Source: Acinetobacter beijerinckii CIP 110307
Lineage (GTDB): Bacteria; Pseudomonadota; Gammaproteobacteria; Pseudomonadales; Moraxellaceae
Assembly: GCF_000369005.1 (NCBI RefSeq)
Contig: NZ_KB849767.1
Coordinates: 1 to 64,000 of the forward strand
Length of the DNA: 64,000 bases
Direction of reading: 5' to 3'
The position numbers and the translations under genes are program-made. This document shows positions 33,915-43,668 of the stretch, piece after piece (the stretch's first letter is position 1; the number at the start of each line of letters is the position of its first letter). The notes beneath the pieces were generated by a model, which worked only from the letters and a program-made list of their open reading frames with translations, made no database searches and had not been told where the DNA came from.

Positions 33915-36594
33915 GTTTTTTATTCCCTTTATAGCAATACTTTTAAGCAGCAATATCTATGCAAACACTTCTCAAGGCCAACAGTTAGGGCTAGAAGCTG
34001 GAAATCAGGGATTAGGTGGTGCGTCAAGTACAGTCAATCAAAATAATGGTAGTCAATGGCTTCCTGGATATTCAGAAAGTGCAAAGGAGGAGGGCTATTA
34101 CAAGGATGGCATGGGTAACGTTAATCAGAGTGGCGCAGATAAATATGCTCGTTGCGCCAATGCTAATGCAGTTCTAACGGCAGATGAAAAAATTGAATGT
34201 GATGCAATCAATTTCGTAAATAAAAATCCACGTTCAAGAAAGCTATACGAAGTTGATGCGAAAAAAGACCCTGTGATCAAAAGTAGTAATGAGATCAGAA
34301 ACAATACTTATGAGTCATTTAAGAACAATCAAACCTGTTTTCAAAAAACGGTAAAAACAAATGCTGTCTATGAAGAACAAGTTTGTACACAAGGGGTAGC
34401 TTTTTCAGAACAACAATGTTTTGAACAAACTGTTAATGATGTATGTCCTACTTCTTTTGATGGAAATACTTGTAATGGTGAAACAGGGATTGAGCGTGGT
34501 GCATTAACCTCAAGTGGGGATCATAATTCATATATTTCTTACGAGGGTAATAAACTAAAGTTTGGATTGGGCTATAGATTTAATACTGCTACAGGATCAG
34601 CAACCTCAACATTCAAAGTAACAATTAGAAATAGAGCGAAACTAATAAACATTAAGTTGTTAAGTAGTAAATACGATGATGCTTATTTGCTGAAAATTAA
34701 TGGCGTAGAAGCATTAGCGGTCAATATTGGTGGTGCAAATGATGGAACTACTGGATTTTCTTCAAATCAGGAGTTAGGTCAGTATTTTGTTGAGGGTGAA
34801 AATAAAATTGAACTCACAGTTTATAACAACGTGAGAAATTCGCCTTACTATGCTGATTTAATAATTGATATTCCTATGTACTGTGAGTGTACAAAGAAAA
34901 AAACTAATACATGCAATGAAGATGTTTTAAAAAATGCTCATTGTGGAGTTAAAGACAGTATATGTCTTGAGAAAGACTGGAAAGGAAATTGTGTTAAAAA
35001 GCAGCTGAATTATTTGTGTAAAAACACGATGTACACTCAGAAAAAACAAAGCTGTCAAACACAAACACAAATGCAATGTAAGAATCCTTCAGGTGTCTTA
35101 AGAGACAAGTCCACATGTGACCAAGGGATTGATTACGACACGTTAAAACTAACACAAAATGATGGAAATGCGGTTTTAAGTAAGTTGCATAACTCCTTTA
35201 CTTTAAATGGAAGTGGTGATGATAGAGGTGGCTCAGGTAATCGTAATTTTATAGTGAATTTCGACATAAAGGACGTAAATTCAACATCAATGAAATTACT
35301 AAACGTGGGCTATGATAATAGAGGTGTGGTGTATGTAAATGGCACAGAAATTTTTAATCGGTCAGTGAATGGAAATAGATTTGATACTGTAAATATTGAC
35401 CTGAAACCATACCTAAAAACTGGCTCTAATACGATCAGATTATACATTGAAAACTGGCATGGGCCTTGGTCAGGGTTTATAGGTGTTGAAACTAATTATC
35501 AATGCTCATGTCAGGAACAAAAAATCGACACATGCAGCACAAATAGTTCTTGTCAGTTAATTTCAGAAACGTGCTCAGATGATTCTACAAAAATTATAAA
35601 TGGTGTGATGGTTAAAGGTTGCTGGAATACTACCAAGAATTATAGCTGTGAAGCTAATGGAACAACCGTATCAGATTGTCGCCCTTTGTTAGAGCGTGGT
35701 TGTTCTCAGATTGGGAGTGTTTGTACCAGTAAAGATGCCAATGGAACATGCCTAACATATAGTCAGAAGTACCAATGTGAAAAGACACCAGCTAAAGAAG
35801 AAGAACAAACAATATGTGTTGATGTGGATTGTGTTGATGGGAAGTGTTTAGAAAAAGCAGCAGATGAAAAGGATGCTGATTTTGCTCAGGCAGTTACCAT
35901 GATGGAAGCAGCACGTGAAGCCGGTGTGTATATGGAAAAAGACTATAAGAACACTCTAAGATTATTTGTAGGTGAGGAAAATAAATGCACAGTTAAGTTA
36001 CTTGCTGGAAGCAATATTATGAGTTGCTGTAAAGAAGTAAAGATTGATGCAAGCTCAGCAACAAATAAAAACTCAGGTAGTACGGCTACTGGTGCGTTTG
36101 GTAATAGTCCTGATGCACCAACGCAAGAAACCCAAGGTTCGAGCTATCAATATGACGATGTTTATAACGATGACAAAACCATTAAGCAATTGCAGTCTCA
36201 ACTTACGTTTGGTTGGTTGGAATGTTCAGAGGGTGAAAGAGAGTTAGGAATTAAACGTGGCAGCAGTCTATGCACACATGCAAGAACTTGGTGCTCAAAG
36301 AAAGACCCTATTTTTGGTTCATGTCTTGAAGAAACTAGAGCTTGGTGCTGTTTTAAATCTATCTTAGCTAAAATTATTAATAGACAAGGTAGAGCACAAT
36401 TAGGCTTATCACTTGAGACGTGTGAGGGTATCAAAATAGAGGAATTGCAGCGTTTAGATTTTTCTAAAATGGATCTGACTGAATTTAAAAATTCAATTAC
36501 ACCAGCGAACATGAATTTAGATGAGCGTGTAAAAGAGTTGCGTGATCAGGTGACAAAACGTTCAGTTGGGGGTTACTACAATGATGCTGAATAA
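33907..36594 (+). CDS. traN: Mating pair stabilisation adhesin TraN, enlarged
   Basis: 895 aa against 602 in F. Signal peptide, an N-terminal base domain, then two beta-sandwich-like segments (about 195-325 and 415-535) each ending in YxCxC, separated by Cys-rich repeats, and a conserved C-terminal Cys-rich half. TraN sits in the outer membrane, and its variable tip binds recipient porins. The doubled insert suggests a longer or two-module tip and thus a distinct receptor range (inference). Confidence 0.9.
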   Translation: MNKFFIPFIAILLSSNIYANTSQGQQLGLEAGNQGLGGASSTVNQNNGSQWLPGYSESAKEEGYYKDGMGNVNQSGADKYARCANANAVLTADEKIECDAINFVNKNPRSRKLYEVDAKKDPVIKSSNEIRNNTYESFKNNQTCFQKTVKTNAVYEEQVCTQGVAFSEQQCFEQTVNDVCPTSFDGNTCNGETGIERGALTSSGDHNSYISYEGNKLKFGLGYRFNTATGSATSTFKVTIRNRAKLINIKLLSSKYDDAYLLKINGVEALAVNIGGANDGTTGFSSNQELGQYFVEGENKIELTVYNNVRNSPYYADLIIDIPMYCECTKKKTNTCNEDVLKNAHCGVKDSICLEKDWKGNCVKKQLNYLCKNTMYTQKKQSCQTQTQMQCKNPSGVLRDKSTCDQGIDYDTLKLTQNDGNAVLSKLHNSFTLNGSGDDRGGSGNRNFIVNFDIKDVNSTSMKLLNVGYDNRGVVYVNGTEIFNRSVNGNRFDTVNIDLKPYLKTGSNTIRLYIENWHGPWSGFIGVETNYQCSCQEQKIDTCSTNSSCQLISETCSDDSTKIINGVMVKGCWNTTKNYSCEANGTTVSDCRPLLERGCSQIGSVCTSKDANGTCLTYSQKYQCEKTPAKEEEQTICVDVDCVDGKCLEKAADEKDADFAQAVTMMEAAREAGVYMEKDYKNTLRLFVGEENKCTVKLLAGSNIMSCCKEVKIDASSATNKNSGSTATGAFGNSPDAPTQETQGSSYQYDDVYNDDKTIKQLQSQLTFGWLECSEGERELGIKRGSSLCTHARTWCSKKDPIFGSCLEETRAWCCFKSILAKIINRQGRAQLGLSLETCEGIKIEELQRLDFSKMDLTEFKNSITPANMNLDERVKELRDQVTKRSVGGYYNDAE

Positions 36595-37405
36595 AATGAA
36601 ATATCTTTCTTTATTAATCTTGGCGTTAATTGGAACAGAGGTAAAGGCTGAAAAATCTGTTTTTGATTACGATTCAATTTGGAAGTGTGACCAGGCCAAA
36701 CGTAATTGGTATTGTGATGATGAAGAGAAGAAATCAACCCCAGCTCAACGAAATGAAGAAAAGCCAGTTGCGTCACCGCAACAAGTACCGCAATTAAAAG
36801 ACTTGAGCAAGATCAGAACAGCAGAAGAGCTTAGACAGGAACTCAAAGTCAGAGAGGATATTGCTGTGATGATTCCCACTGAAAAAAACATTAAAAACTA
36901 TCTTGATGCCTGGCACATGACGATGGATAAGGGAACTGTTTTTGCTGATCAATGGCGCAGAGTTGTATGGAAAAATCCGGAATACGATTATTCATTAAAG
37001 AGTCCTGTAAACAATACGGCAGTAAGAACAAACAACCAAGCTAAAGATCAAGATCGTAGTAACTATATGCGAGAAATCGCTAAAGAACATGGGCTGATTT
37101 TCTTTTTTAGAAGTGATTGTCCTTATTGCCATCAATATGCACCAACTTTGAAAATGCTTTCTGAAATGTACGGAATTGAAGTGCTTGGAGTTTCTATTGA
37201 TGGTGGTGGGCTACCTGAGTTTCCAAATCCTAGAGATGGAAGAGCAGTTGCTCATAAATGGGGAATTGAAAAAGTACCAGCAACATTTATTGCTTCTAAG
37301 AAAACTGGTGAACGTGCCCCTGTAGGTTTTGGCTTAATGTCTCTACAGGAAGTTATAGAACGTATTTGGACGTTAACGAATACACAACCCGGACAAGATT
37401 TTTAA
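36581..37405 (+). CDS. traF: Thioredoxin-like pilus assembly protein TraF
   Basis: 274 aa from ATG 36581 (GGGGGTT upstream; a TTG at 36566 is less likely). Signal peptide, helical domain, then a thioredoxin fold with SDCPYC (CPYC, about 185) and the cis-Pro region KVPATF. F TraF lacks the active CxxC, so this version may be redox-active. A GTTGCGTCACCGCAAC site lies at 36767-36782. Confidence 0.9.
   Translation: MMLNKMKYLSLLILALIGTEVKAEKSVFDYDSIWKCDQAKRNWYCDDEEKKSTPAQRNEEKPVASPQQVPQLKDLSKIRTAEELRQELKVREDIAVMIPTEKNIKNYLDAWHMTMDKGTVFADQWRRVVWKNPEYDYSLKSPVNNTAVRTNNQAKDQDRSNYMREIAKEHGLIFFFRSDCPYCHQYAPTLKMLSEMYGIEVLGVSIDGGGLPEFPNPRDGRAVAHKWGIEKVPATFIASKKTGERAPVGFGLMSLQEVIERIWTLTNTQPGQDF
36767..36782. 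promoter_or_regulatory. Dispersed site inside traF
   Basis: GTTGCGTCACCGCAAC, perfect arms, encoding VASPQ in a linker. Confidence 0.7.
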
Positions 37406-37414
37406 GGTGAAAAT

Positions 37415-38839
37415 ATGAACAAGAAAATTAAAGCCCTAGTCTTGGGCGTTGCATTAGGTAGTGCTTCGGTGAGTGTAAATAGCTCACAATCAATGGGTGA
37501 TGTATTTGACCAAATAAACTCTTATGGAAACGTAGCTGGTGGAGCTGCAATTGAAGGACAAACAATGAACTACTACACAGGTGGTTCAGCATTTGTTCGC
37601 ATCCCGAAAAATACATATAACCTTGCAAGTTTAACGCCACCATCTGCAAGTGCTGGTTGTGGTGGTATTGATTTATATTCAGGTGGTTTTAGCTTTATCA
37701 ATAAAGAGCAATTTGTAGCAATGGCTAAAAACATTGGATCAAATGCTTTAGGGTATGGTTTTAAACTAGCAATCCAAAATCTGTGTCCTACCTGTGATAA
37801 CGTGATGCAAGCGTTACAATCAACAACTCAAGCAATCAATAGAATGAATATTGATAGTTGTGAGGCTGCAAAAGGGATAGTAAATGCAACGACCGCACAG
37901 CTCGATCTAAAAGGGCGAGAACAGTCAGCGATCAACTATGGAACATTCAAAAATATCTTCTCAGATATAACCGATGCTTGGGGAGGAATTAAAGGTAATG
38001 CAGGGAAAACAGAACAAGTTAATCAGAGTGTTCAGCAAAACGACCCTAATTTAAAGGATCATACGCCGACCAATGGGAACTTAACATGGAAAGCTTTAAG
38101 TCGTGCCGGTTTAACTACTACAGAAAAACAAATGATAATGGGAATGGTTGGTACAGTCGCCATTACGAAGGATTCCAACAACAACAATATAGTTAAACCA
38201 TACGCTAGACGAGTTAACAATATTACTGACTTTATTGGAAAGCCTGGTGAAACAAGTGTGAAATTACCAGTTTGGGCTTGTGCAAATGGTACAGGGATTG
38301 ACCAGTGTACTGAGTTAACGGCAGCTGAACAAAACAGCACAAGTTTCTATTGGATGGTTAAATTAAAGCTAGATGGCCTAATCAATGCTATATCAAATAG
38401 ACAGAATATAGCTAACTCACAAGAACTTATTGATTTTGTGAATGTGACAGATATTCCAGTTTATAAACTTGTAGCTGTAAATACTCGTTATGGGAATGGG
38501 GATGCAGCTCGATTTGCTTTAAATAACTATTACGAATTATTAGCAGCTAAATATGCTCAAGCTTATGTGGAAATGGTTGCTCGTGATGTGAATGCTGCAT
38601 TGGATAACTATTTGGCTGGTACACAAAGCGAACTATATTCTCAGGAATTAAAAAGGCTGAAAGAAGAAATTATTCAGCTAAGAGCAGAAATCAACACTTC
38701 TATTTCAACTACATATCAAAGAACAAATGTAGCTTACAACATAGCAATGGAAGTAAATCAAATGGAGAGAACTTTGCATTCAAATATGTCTCAGTCTCTT
38801 CGTCAGTCAGTTAACTTTGCAAACTCCTTACAACAATAA
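37415..38839 (+). CDS. traH: Pilus assembly protein TraH
   Basis: 474 aa (F TraH 458). Signal peptide (about 24), MGDVFDQINSYGNVA and GGIDLYSGGFSFIN are TraH family features, and a C-terminal coiled coil (about 410-460) is present. Outer-membrane-associated assembly factor acting with TraF. Confidence 0.92.
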   Translation: MNKKIKALVLGVALGSASVSVNSSQSMGDVFDQINSYGNVAGGAAIEGQTMNYYTGGSAFVRIPKNTYNLASLTPPSASAGCGGIDLYSGGFSFINKEQFVAMAKNIGSNALGYGFKLAIQNLCPTCDNVMQALQSTTQAINRMNIDSCEAAKGIVNATTAQLDLKGREQSAINYGTFKNIFSDITDAWGGIKGNAGKTEQVNQSVQQNDPNLKDHTPTNGNLTWKALSRAGLTTTEKQMIMGMVGTVAITKDSNNNNIVKPYARRVNNITDFIGKPGETSVKLPVWACANGTGIDQCTELTAAEQNSTSFYWMVKLKLDGLINAISNRQNIANSQELIDFVNVTDIPVYKLVAVNTRYGNGDAARFALNNYYELLAAKYAQAYVEMVARDVNAALDNYLAGTQSELYSQELKRLKEEIIQLRAEINTSISTTYQRTNVAYNIAMEVNQMERTLHSNMSQSLRQSVNFANSLQQ

Positions 38840-38853
38840 GGATAGGGGGGAGT

Positions 38854-41800
38854 ATGGATTTTGAAATTAACACTTACTGGAATGTAGAAGTAACATACCA
38901 AATATTTAATGGTGTTTCGGCCATTATGCAAAGTGGAAACTTTGTTGGCCTAATTAAATTAGCATTTTTGATTATGTGCCTTATATCACTTATCACTTTT
39001 ATGTGGAATAAGGATATGGGGTTCTTTAGGTGGTTCTTCCAAGCTTTACTTTTCACAATGTTAATTAACATGCCAATTGCAAAAGTAGTGCTAACAGATA
39101 ATTTGTCTCAACAGCCACCAAAGATTGTGCAGAATGTACCCTGGGTTCTAGCAGCTGGTGGAGCATTTATTAACAATGCTTCGGGTTGGGTGGTCAAAAC
39201 TTATGAAACTGTTTTTAATGTTCCAAGTGAATTAAGTCTGCATGGAACAGGTGACATGGGGTATGGTCAAGCACTAATTAAACATGCAAATAAGATAACG
39301 ATAACCGATCCTATATTGCGTAGTGACGTAATGCAATTCTTCAAAGAATGTACGATTTACGACATTCAGGATGGTTATGTTAGTCCAGTTGAATTAGCAA
39401 ACAAAACGGATACGTGGAACTATGTCTTAAATAACACTAATCCAGCTCGATTTGTTACTTTTGGTTCGTTAAGTGGTACACGTACTACAAGAACATGTAC
39501 AGAAGCAGCAGCGGACTTAAAAACAAGAGTACAGAATGGGCTTGAAGCATCCATGAAAATGTATGGGAAAACTTTCTTTAATAGATTTCCCGACAATATG
39601 GCATATCAAATGTATCTAAACTCATTAGGAACTTCATATAGTTGGTTAATTAACTCAAATCAAAGTGCAAGTGACGGTGTTAAACAAGCCATGTTTAATA
39701 ACGTATGGCGTGAAGCAGGAACAGAGCTACCAGCATTATTAAATGATCCTAGTCGTGTTGCCGAAATAACAGCTAATGCTGGTGCAGCATTGGGAGCACA
39801 ACAAGTACAAGGCAGCATGAGTGTGGTGAGTAAGCTGGCTTATGAAGTAATTCCACAATTACGAAATTGGCTTGAAGCAATCCTATACAGTATTTTCCCT
39901 ATTGTTCTTGTAATGATGGTTTTAAGTAAAGCTGACAATATGATCGGTATTTTGGGAGCTTATTTTTCATCATTACTGGCTCTTGGAATGATTCCAATCT
40001 TTTTTGCTGTTATCAATCACATTTCATTGATCTATATGAAAATGAAAGCTGATGCTCTTAGTTTGTCAACAGGTGTGCCTTTTGGGAAGATGGGTGTGCT
40101 TGATAGTACATTGATTGATGAGCAAACAATGGTTGGATATATGGTGATTCTATCTATTGGATTGGCTTCCTGGTTAGCATTCAAGATGAACGGATCAATA
40201 ACTGGTGTAGGTCAAAGAATGATGATGGCTTGGAGTGCAGCTGGTGGGGCTGGCTCAAGTCTCTCAACTGGTAACGCAAGCATTGGTGAGCAAACAATAG
40301 ATAACATTAGTGCTAATAACACTAATATGCACAAAATGGATACGAGTGCGCTTTATAACAATAACGGTCGTACTTATGTTGGTAGTGATGCAACAAGAAC
40401 CCAATATAATAATGGGGATGTTGCTACTCAATACCATAATAACGATTTACATTATGGTGCAAGTGTTGGTAGTGGGCTTTCAAGAAACTTAGGTTCTGAG
40501 AGAAGTGCTGAAACTGCTTTAGGAAGAAATTCTAATTTTGAAACTAATAGTACACAAGGCACAACTTTTAGTCATGAAGCAAACCAAGGGCAAGGACGTT
40601 CTGATCTGCAAAGCATTGGTGTAAATGCAAGTAATGGTATTAATGGTGGTGATCGTAGAGGGTTTGATAATAACTTAGGTGTAGGTTCAAGCTCAGCTCA
40701 ACATGGTGGTTATACTGATAGTAGGTCATTTGATCAAACGCTAAATGGCGGTTTGAATGGAAACTTAGGACTTGCATTGCCTAGTGGTGGTGGTGGTAAC
40801 TCCGGAGCAATAAACCCTAATACTGGTGTGCCAGCTGCAAGCTCACAGGGCGTTCCTGGTGTTCCAGGTACACCAGCTGGAGCGAATGGTGTTCCAGGTA
40901 CACCAGCTGGAGCGAATGGTGTTCCAGGTACACCAGCTGGAGCAAATGGTGTTCCTGGTGCAAATGCAGTGCCTAATGCAAATAATGCAGCACCAGGTAA
41001 GGGTGGTGGAAAAGGATTACCTGTTTATGGAAGTTTGGGTGCTCAGGGTGGAATCGACTTTAGATATAACGAGGGTGCTCAAGTTACAAATGGTGCTGAA
41101 TTAAGAGTACAAGGTGACAAGAACCAGGGTGTTAACCAAAATATTTATCACGACAAAACAGGTAGTCTAACAGACACGAATGAGTCTCAACGACAATCTA
41201 ATCAAACATGGGGAGTGCAAAACACAGGCTCTATCTTTAATAATGATCAGGTTATTACTGGTCAAAGTGCTAACTTGAGTCAGCAACAGGCATCGAGAGA
41301 GAGTGCTGGAATTAACTATTCTCGCTCACTTAATTTTGATACAGACTATGGTCGTAGCGTTACTCATGCAACAGATGTTGCAAGAGCAAATAATATGTCA
41401 CCTGGACAGTTCTCTTTGTTAACTCCAAAAGAGCAACAGGAATTGTCACAAGAGTATTTGATGAAGCAAGAAGCAAGTTCTTTGCAAATGCCAAAGCAGT
41501 TCCTTGATGGTTCTAATGTACAAAACAGACCTGATTTATATGTCAGTTTTGATCAATACAAAAACGAAATTGCTGAACGTTATGGATTTGATCAGAAAGC
41601 TCAGGATAATTTAGATCGAGTTGGTGTAAGTAATAATGATGTTGCAGCATTAAAACCAAATCTAAGTACACCGGAAGTTGTTTCGGGAGCAGCTGGCGTG
41701 ATAGGTAATCAAGCTGCTGATCTAAAAGAAAGAGAGAAAAATTTACGTGAAAATGCGAAAGATCGAGTTGATTATGATCAGAAGCTAGAACCAGACAGTA

Positions 41801-41868
41801 AAATCACCAAAGTTCTACAAGATAAATTGGGAACGTGGGGGGATGGAGATAATCAGCCAAAAAAGTAA
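38854..41868 (+). CDS. traG: Mating pair and entry-exclusion target protein TraG
   Basis: 1004 aa (F TraG 938). N-terminal membrane half with several segments (about 25-75 and 345-460), then a long Gly/Asn/Ser-rich periplasmic C-terminal half. Three perfect-type 10-residue units GVPGTPAGAN (DNA 40858-40947) make a collagen-like stretch near residue 670. F TraG stabilises mating pairs and is recognised by TraS. No TraS or TraT is visible here. Confidence 0.92.
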   Translation: MDFEINTYWNVEVTYQIFNGVSAIMQSGNFVGLIKLAFLIMCLISLITFMWNKDMGFFRWFFQALLFTMLINMPIAKVVLTDNLSQQPPKIVQNVPWVLAAGGAFINNASGWVVKTYETVFNVPSELSLHGTGDMGYGQALIKHANKITITDPILRSDVMQFFKECTIYDIQDGYVSPVELANKTDTWNYVLNNTNPARFVTFGSLSGTRTTRTCTEAAADLKTRVQNGLEASMKMYGKTFFNRFPDNMAYQMYLNSLGTSYSWLINSNQSASDGVKQAMFNNVWREAGTELPALLNDPSRVAEITANAGAALGAQQVQGSMSVVSKLAYEVIPQLRNWLEAILYSIFPIVLVMMVLSKADNMIGILGAYFSSLLALGMIPIFFAVINHISLIYMKMKADALSLSTGVPFGKMGVLDSTLIDEQTMVGYMVILSIGLASWLAFKMNGSITGVGQRMMMAWSAAGGAGSSLSTGNASIGEQTIDNISANNTNMHKMDTSALYNNNGRTYVGSDATRTQYNNGDVATQYHNNDLHYGASVGSGLSRNLGSERSAETALGRNSNFETNSTQGTTFSHEANQGQGRSDLQSIGVNASNGINGGDRRGFDNNLGVGSSSAQHGGYTDSRSFDQTLNGGLNGNLGLALPSGGGGNSGAINPNTGVPAASSQGVPGVPGTPAGANGVPGTPAGANGVPGTPAGANGVPGANAVPNANNAAPGKGGGKGLPVYGSLGAQGGIDFRYNEGAQVTNGAELRVQGDKNQGVNQNIYHDKTGSLTDTNESQRQSNQTWGVQNTGSIFNNDQVITGQSANLSQQQASRESAGINYSRSLNFDTDYGRSVTHATDVARANNMSPGQFSLLTPKEQQELSQEYLMKQEASSLQMPKQFLDGSNVQNRPDLYVSFDQYKNEIAERYGFDQKAQDNLDRVGVSNNDVAALKPNLSTPEVVSGAAGVIGNQAADLKEREKNLRENAKDRVDYDQKLEPDSKITKVLQDKLGTWGDGDNQPKK
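40858..40947 (+). repeat. Three 30-bp tandem repeats inside traG
   Basis: Units at 40858, 40888 and 40918 encode GVPGTPAGAN; a partial fourth follows. Nearly identical DNA suggests copy number may vary by slippage. Confidence 0.85.
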
Positions 41869-41872
41869 ATGA

Positions 41873-41906
41873 CCATGCCTTAAGGCCAAATTTTGATAGG
41901 CATGGT
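41873..41906 (+). promoter_or_regulatory. Hairpin before the second transglycosylase gene
   Basis: ACCATGCCT (41873-41881) pairs with AGGCATGGT (41898-41906). The only Shine-Dalgarno-like AGG before GTG 41913 lies in the right arm, so translation may be damped. Confidence 0.5.
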
Positions 41907-41912
41907 AATTAC

Positions 41913-42461
41913 GTGATACAGGCAGCTAAAGAAGTGGGGGCAAATCCTAATCTAGCTGTAACAATGGCAGCGGTAGAGAGTTCATTTAATCCTGGAGCAG
42001 TGTCAAGTTCGGGAGCAACTGGATTAGGACAATTTACAAGAGGAACATGGCTTGATCGGATTAAGAAAGCTGAGCATCCGGAGTTGAAAGCATTACAGAA
42101 ATTGCCAGCTGGACAGCAACTACAGTACCGTGATAACCCTAGGTTAAATTCACTGGCTCTTGCTGAAAATATTGTAGAAGCTGAAAAGCGGATACAAAAT
42201 GCGTTCAAACTTAATGGGATTCAAAGTAAAGTGACACCAGCTGATATTTATGCTCTACATAATATTGGAAATCCTGGTATGTCAGTGGCAGCAAGACAAG
42301 GGAAAATGGCTAGAGCTGCTGTGAGTGAATCTGCTTTGGAGCTTAACAAGGGGTTATATAAAAAGGGAGTTAATACAACTGCCAGTGAATATATGAACCA
42401 GGTGACAAAAAAGTTGAACCAAAGCATGTATGACATACAACATGGTAAGTCTAGGAAATAA
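41913..42461 (+). CDS. SLT-type lytic transglycosylase without signal peptide
   Basis: 182 aa from GTG 41913; no in-frame ATG upstream. The SLT domain starts at once: NPNLAVTMAAVESSFNPGAVSSSGATGLGQFTRGTW with catalytic Glu in AAVESSFN, and YALHNIG later. There is no export signal, unlike the transglycosylase at 22221. It may be exported by the secretion system itself, be a fragment of a larger gene, or start further upstream through recoding. Last gene of the transfer operon. Confidence 0.75.
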   Translation: MIQAAKEVGANPNLAVTMAAVESSFNPGAVSSSGATGLGQFTRGTWLDRIKKAEHPELKALQKLPAGQQLQYRDNPRLNSLALAENIVEAEKRIQNAFKLNGIQSKVTPADIYALHNIGNPGMSVAARQGKMARAAVSESALELNKGLYKKGVNTTASEYMNQVTKKLNQSMYDIQHGKSRK

Positions 42462-42473
42462 ACTGCAATAATC

Positions 42474-42508
42474 AAAAAAAACCGCTTTTTTAAAAGCGGT
42501 TTTTTTTA
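42474..42508. terminator. Bidirectional terminator at the end of the transfer operon
   Basis: AAAACCGCTTTT / AAAAGCGGTTTT with T and A tracts. It also serves the convergent methylase gene. Confidence 0.9.
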
Positions 42509-42532
42509 TCAGATAATTATTCCGGAAGAGGC

Positions 42533-43231
42533 TTAATTTTCTTTAGAGTCATAAGCCATAAGTAGAGATGCTAGAATCGCCTGTTTCTCAGGAGCAGGCA
42601 AACTAAGGAACTTTGAAGCCCATCGTTCAGACTTTCGTTTTATGCGCTGGCGATCAGTAAAATCTTTACCAGCAAAGGTATGGTAGTGTACTTGTCCTGG
42701 GCAAAAGTTAGCCCAAACTGTTTCAGTCCTTACGCCACCTCTAGTCATAGCCTGAAAATCGACACTCCACCAATCAGAAATAAGTTGGGTATACAAATCA
42801 CTTCTATATCCCGAAAGTAAGACCTTACAAGTGGGTGGAAGTTGTTTAAGTGCCTGGATCAATTTTATATGATCATCATCTGTAAATTCATACAAGTAAC
42901 GTTTGTTACTGGTACGAGTATTATGAACATAAGGGGGATCACAATAGACTACAGTGCGACCAGCTTCATCAAACTTAAAATTACTTATAAAATCGAAAGC
43001 GTCAGTATTGTATAGCTCTATATCGGGATGATATTTCCTAAAATCGTCAATACAAAGCTGATTCAAATCAATGCCAATCTCTCGTTGTGATTTTTCTTTT
43101 TTAGACAGTACGGCACCTGTACCCAAAAATAATTCTATATAAGTGTCATGGGGCGGGATCAAATTTATTATTGCTTGAAATACACCGCTGCCGGACTTGG
43201 CACCAAGATAGTTTTTCATATCTACGGTCAT
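42533..43231 (-). CDS. Orphan N6-adenine DNA methyltransferase (Dam-type)
   Basis: 232 aa from ATG 43231 (a TTG at 43237 and an ATG at 43219 are alternatives). FLGTGAVL is motif I, YCDPPY (about 138-143) the catalytic motif IV, and YSG-type residues follow, as in the D12/Dam class. No cognate endonuclease is nearby, so it is an orphan that probably protects plasmid DNA or affects regulation. Its target site cannot be read from the sequence. Convergent to the transfer operon. Confidence 0.85.
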   Translation of the reverse strand: MTVDMKNYLGAKSGSGVFQAIINLIPPHDTYIELFLGTGAVLSKKEKSQREIGIDLNQLCIDDFRKYHPDIELYNTDAFDFISNFKFDEAGRTVVYCDPPYVHNTRTSNKRYLYEFTDDDHIKLIQALKQLPPTCKVLLSGYRSDLYTQLISDWWSVDFQAMTRGGVRTETVWANFCPGQVHYHTFAGKDFTDRQRIKRKSERWASKFLSLPAPEKQAILASLLMAYDSKEN

Positions 43232-43265
43232 ATACAATTTTTACTCGATTTTAAGTTAATAGAAT

Positions 43266-43414
43266 TATAGATAAAAATGACTATGTTGGCCAGCAGATCT
43301 TGCATAGATAAAAACGTCTATGTGATCAGGATTTAAGAGCATTGGCCAGCATAGATAAAATTATCTATGGTGAACGGATAAAGGATTTCTTCAGCATAGA
43401 TAAAAATGTCTATG
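43266..43414. repeat. Cluster of four CATAGA-N8-TCTATG inverted repeats
   Basis: Sites 43266-43285 (arms TATAGA/ACTATG), 43303-43322, 43350-43369 and 43395-43414, spaced 37, 47 and 45 bp, with TTGGCCAGCA words between. Same element as at 7222 and 57173. It lies in the 430-bp gap between minus-strand genes; the rest of that gap is element B. Confidence 0.75.
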
Positions 43415-43476
43415 CTCGATTCAAAGGAAGAGACAGGGAAAACAAATAAACGTATCTGCAATGAGTGTAGGGTTTT

Positions 43477-43665
43477 ATGAATTACGGCCTACAGAAGCCT
43501 GTAGGCGGTGTCTACCGCCACAGTCGGGGTATTGGCCTAGGCACAGCCTCACTCCCTAATGACAGCATCCCTTAAGTCGCTGTAACGTGGTGGCAGCAAA
43601 GCAAATTGGTGGGGGCAATAAAAATCTGTGATTTTTTGCAGCACACTCCAATTTGTGACATGAAA
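43477..43665 (-). repeat. Structured dispersed element B, copy 4 (inverted)
   Basis: Reverse orientation of 7445-7620. Where copies 1-3 have AGGA-AGT-TTCT, this copy has AGGC-ACA-GCCT (43539-43549), again keeping the pairing. The CAAATTGG/CCAATTTG stem matches copy 1. Confidence 0.8.
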
Positions 43666-43668
43666 TAA

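Noticed and set aside
43266..43414. Regularly spaced repeats resembling a CRISPR array
   Set aside because: The 20-bp units are inverted repeats with variable centres, spacers share words such as TTGGCCAGCA, only four units, and no cas genes.
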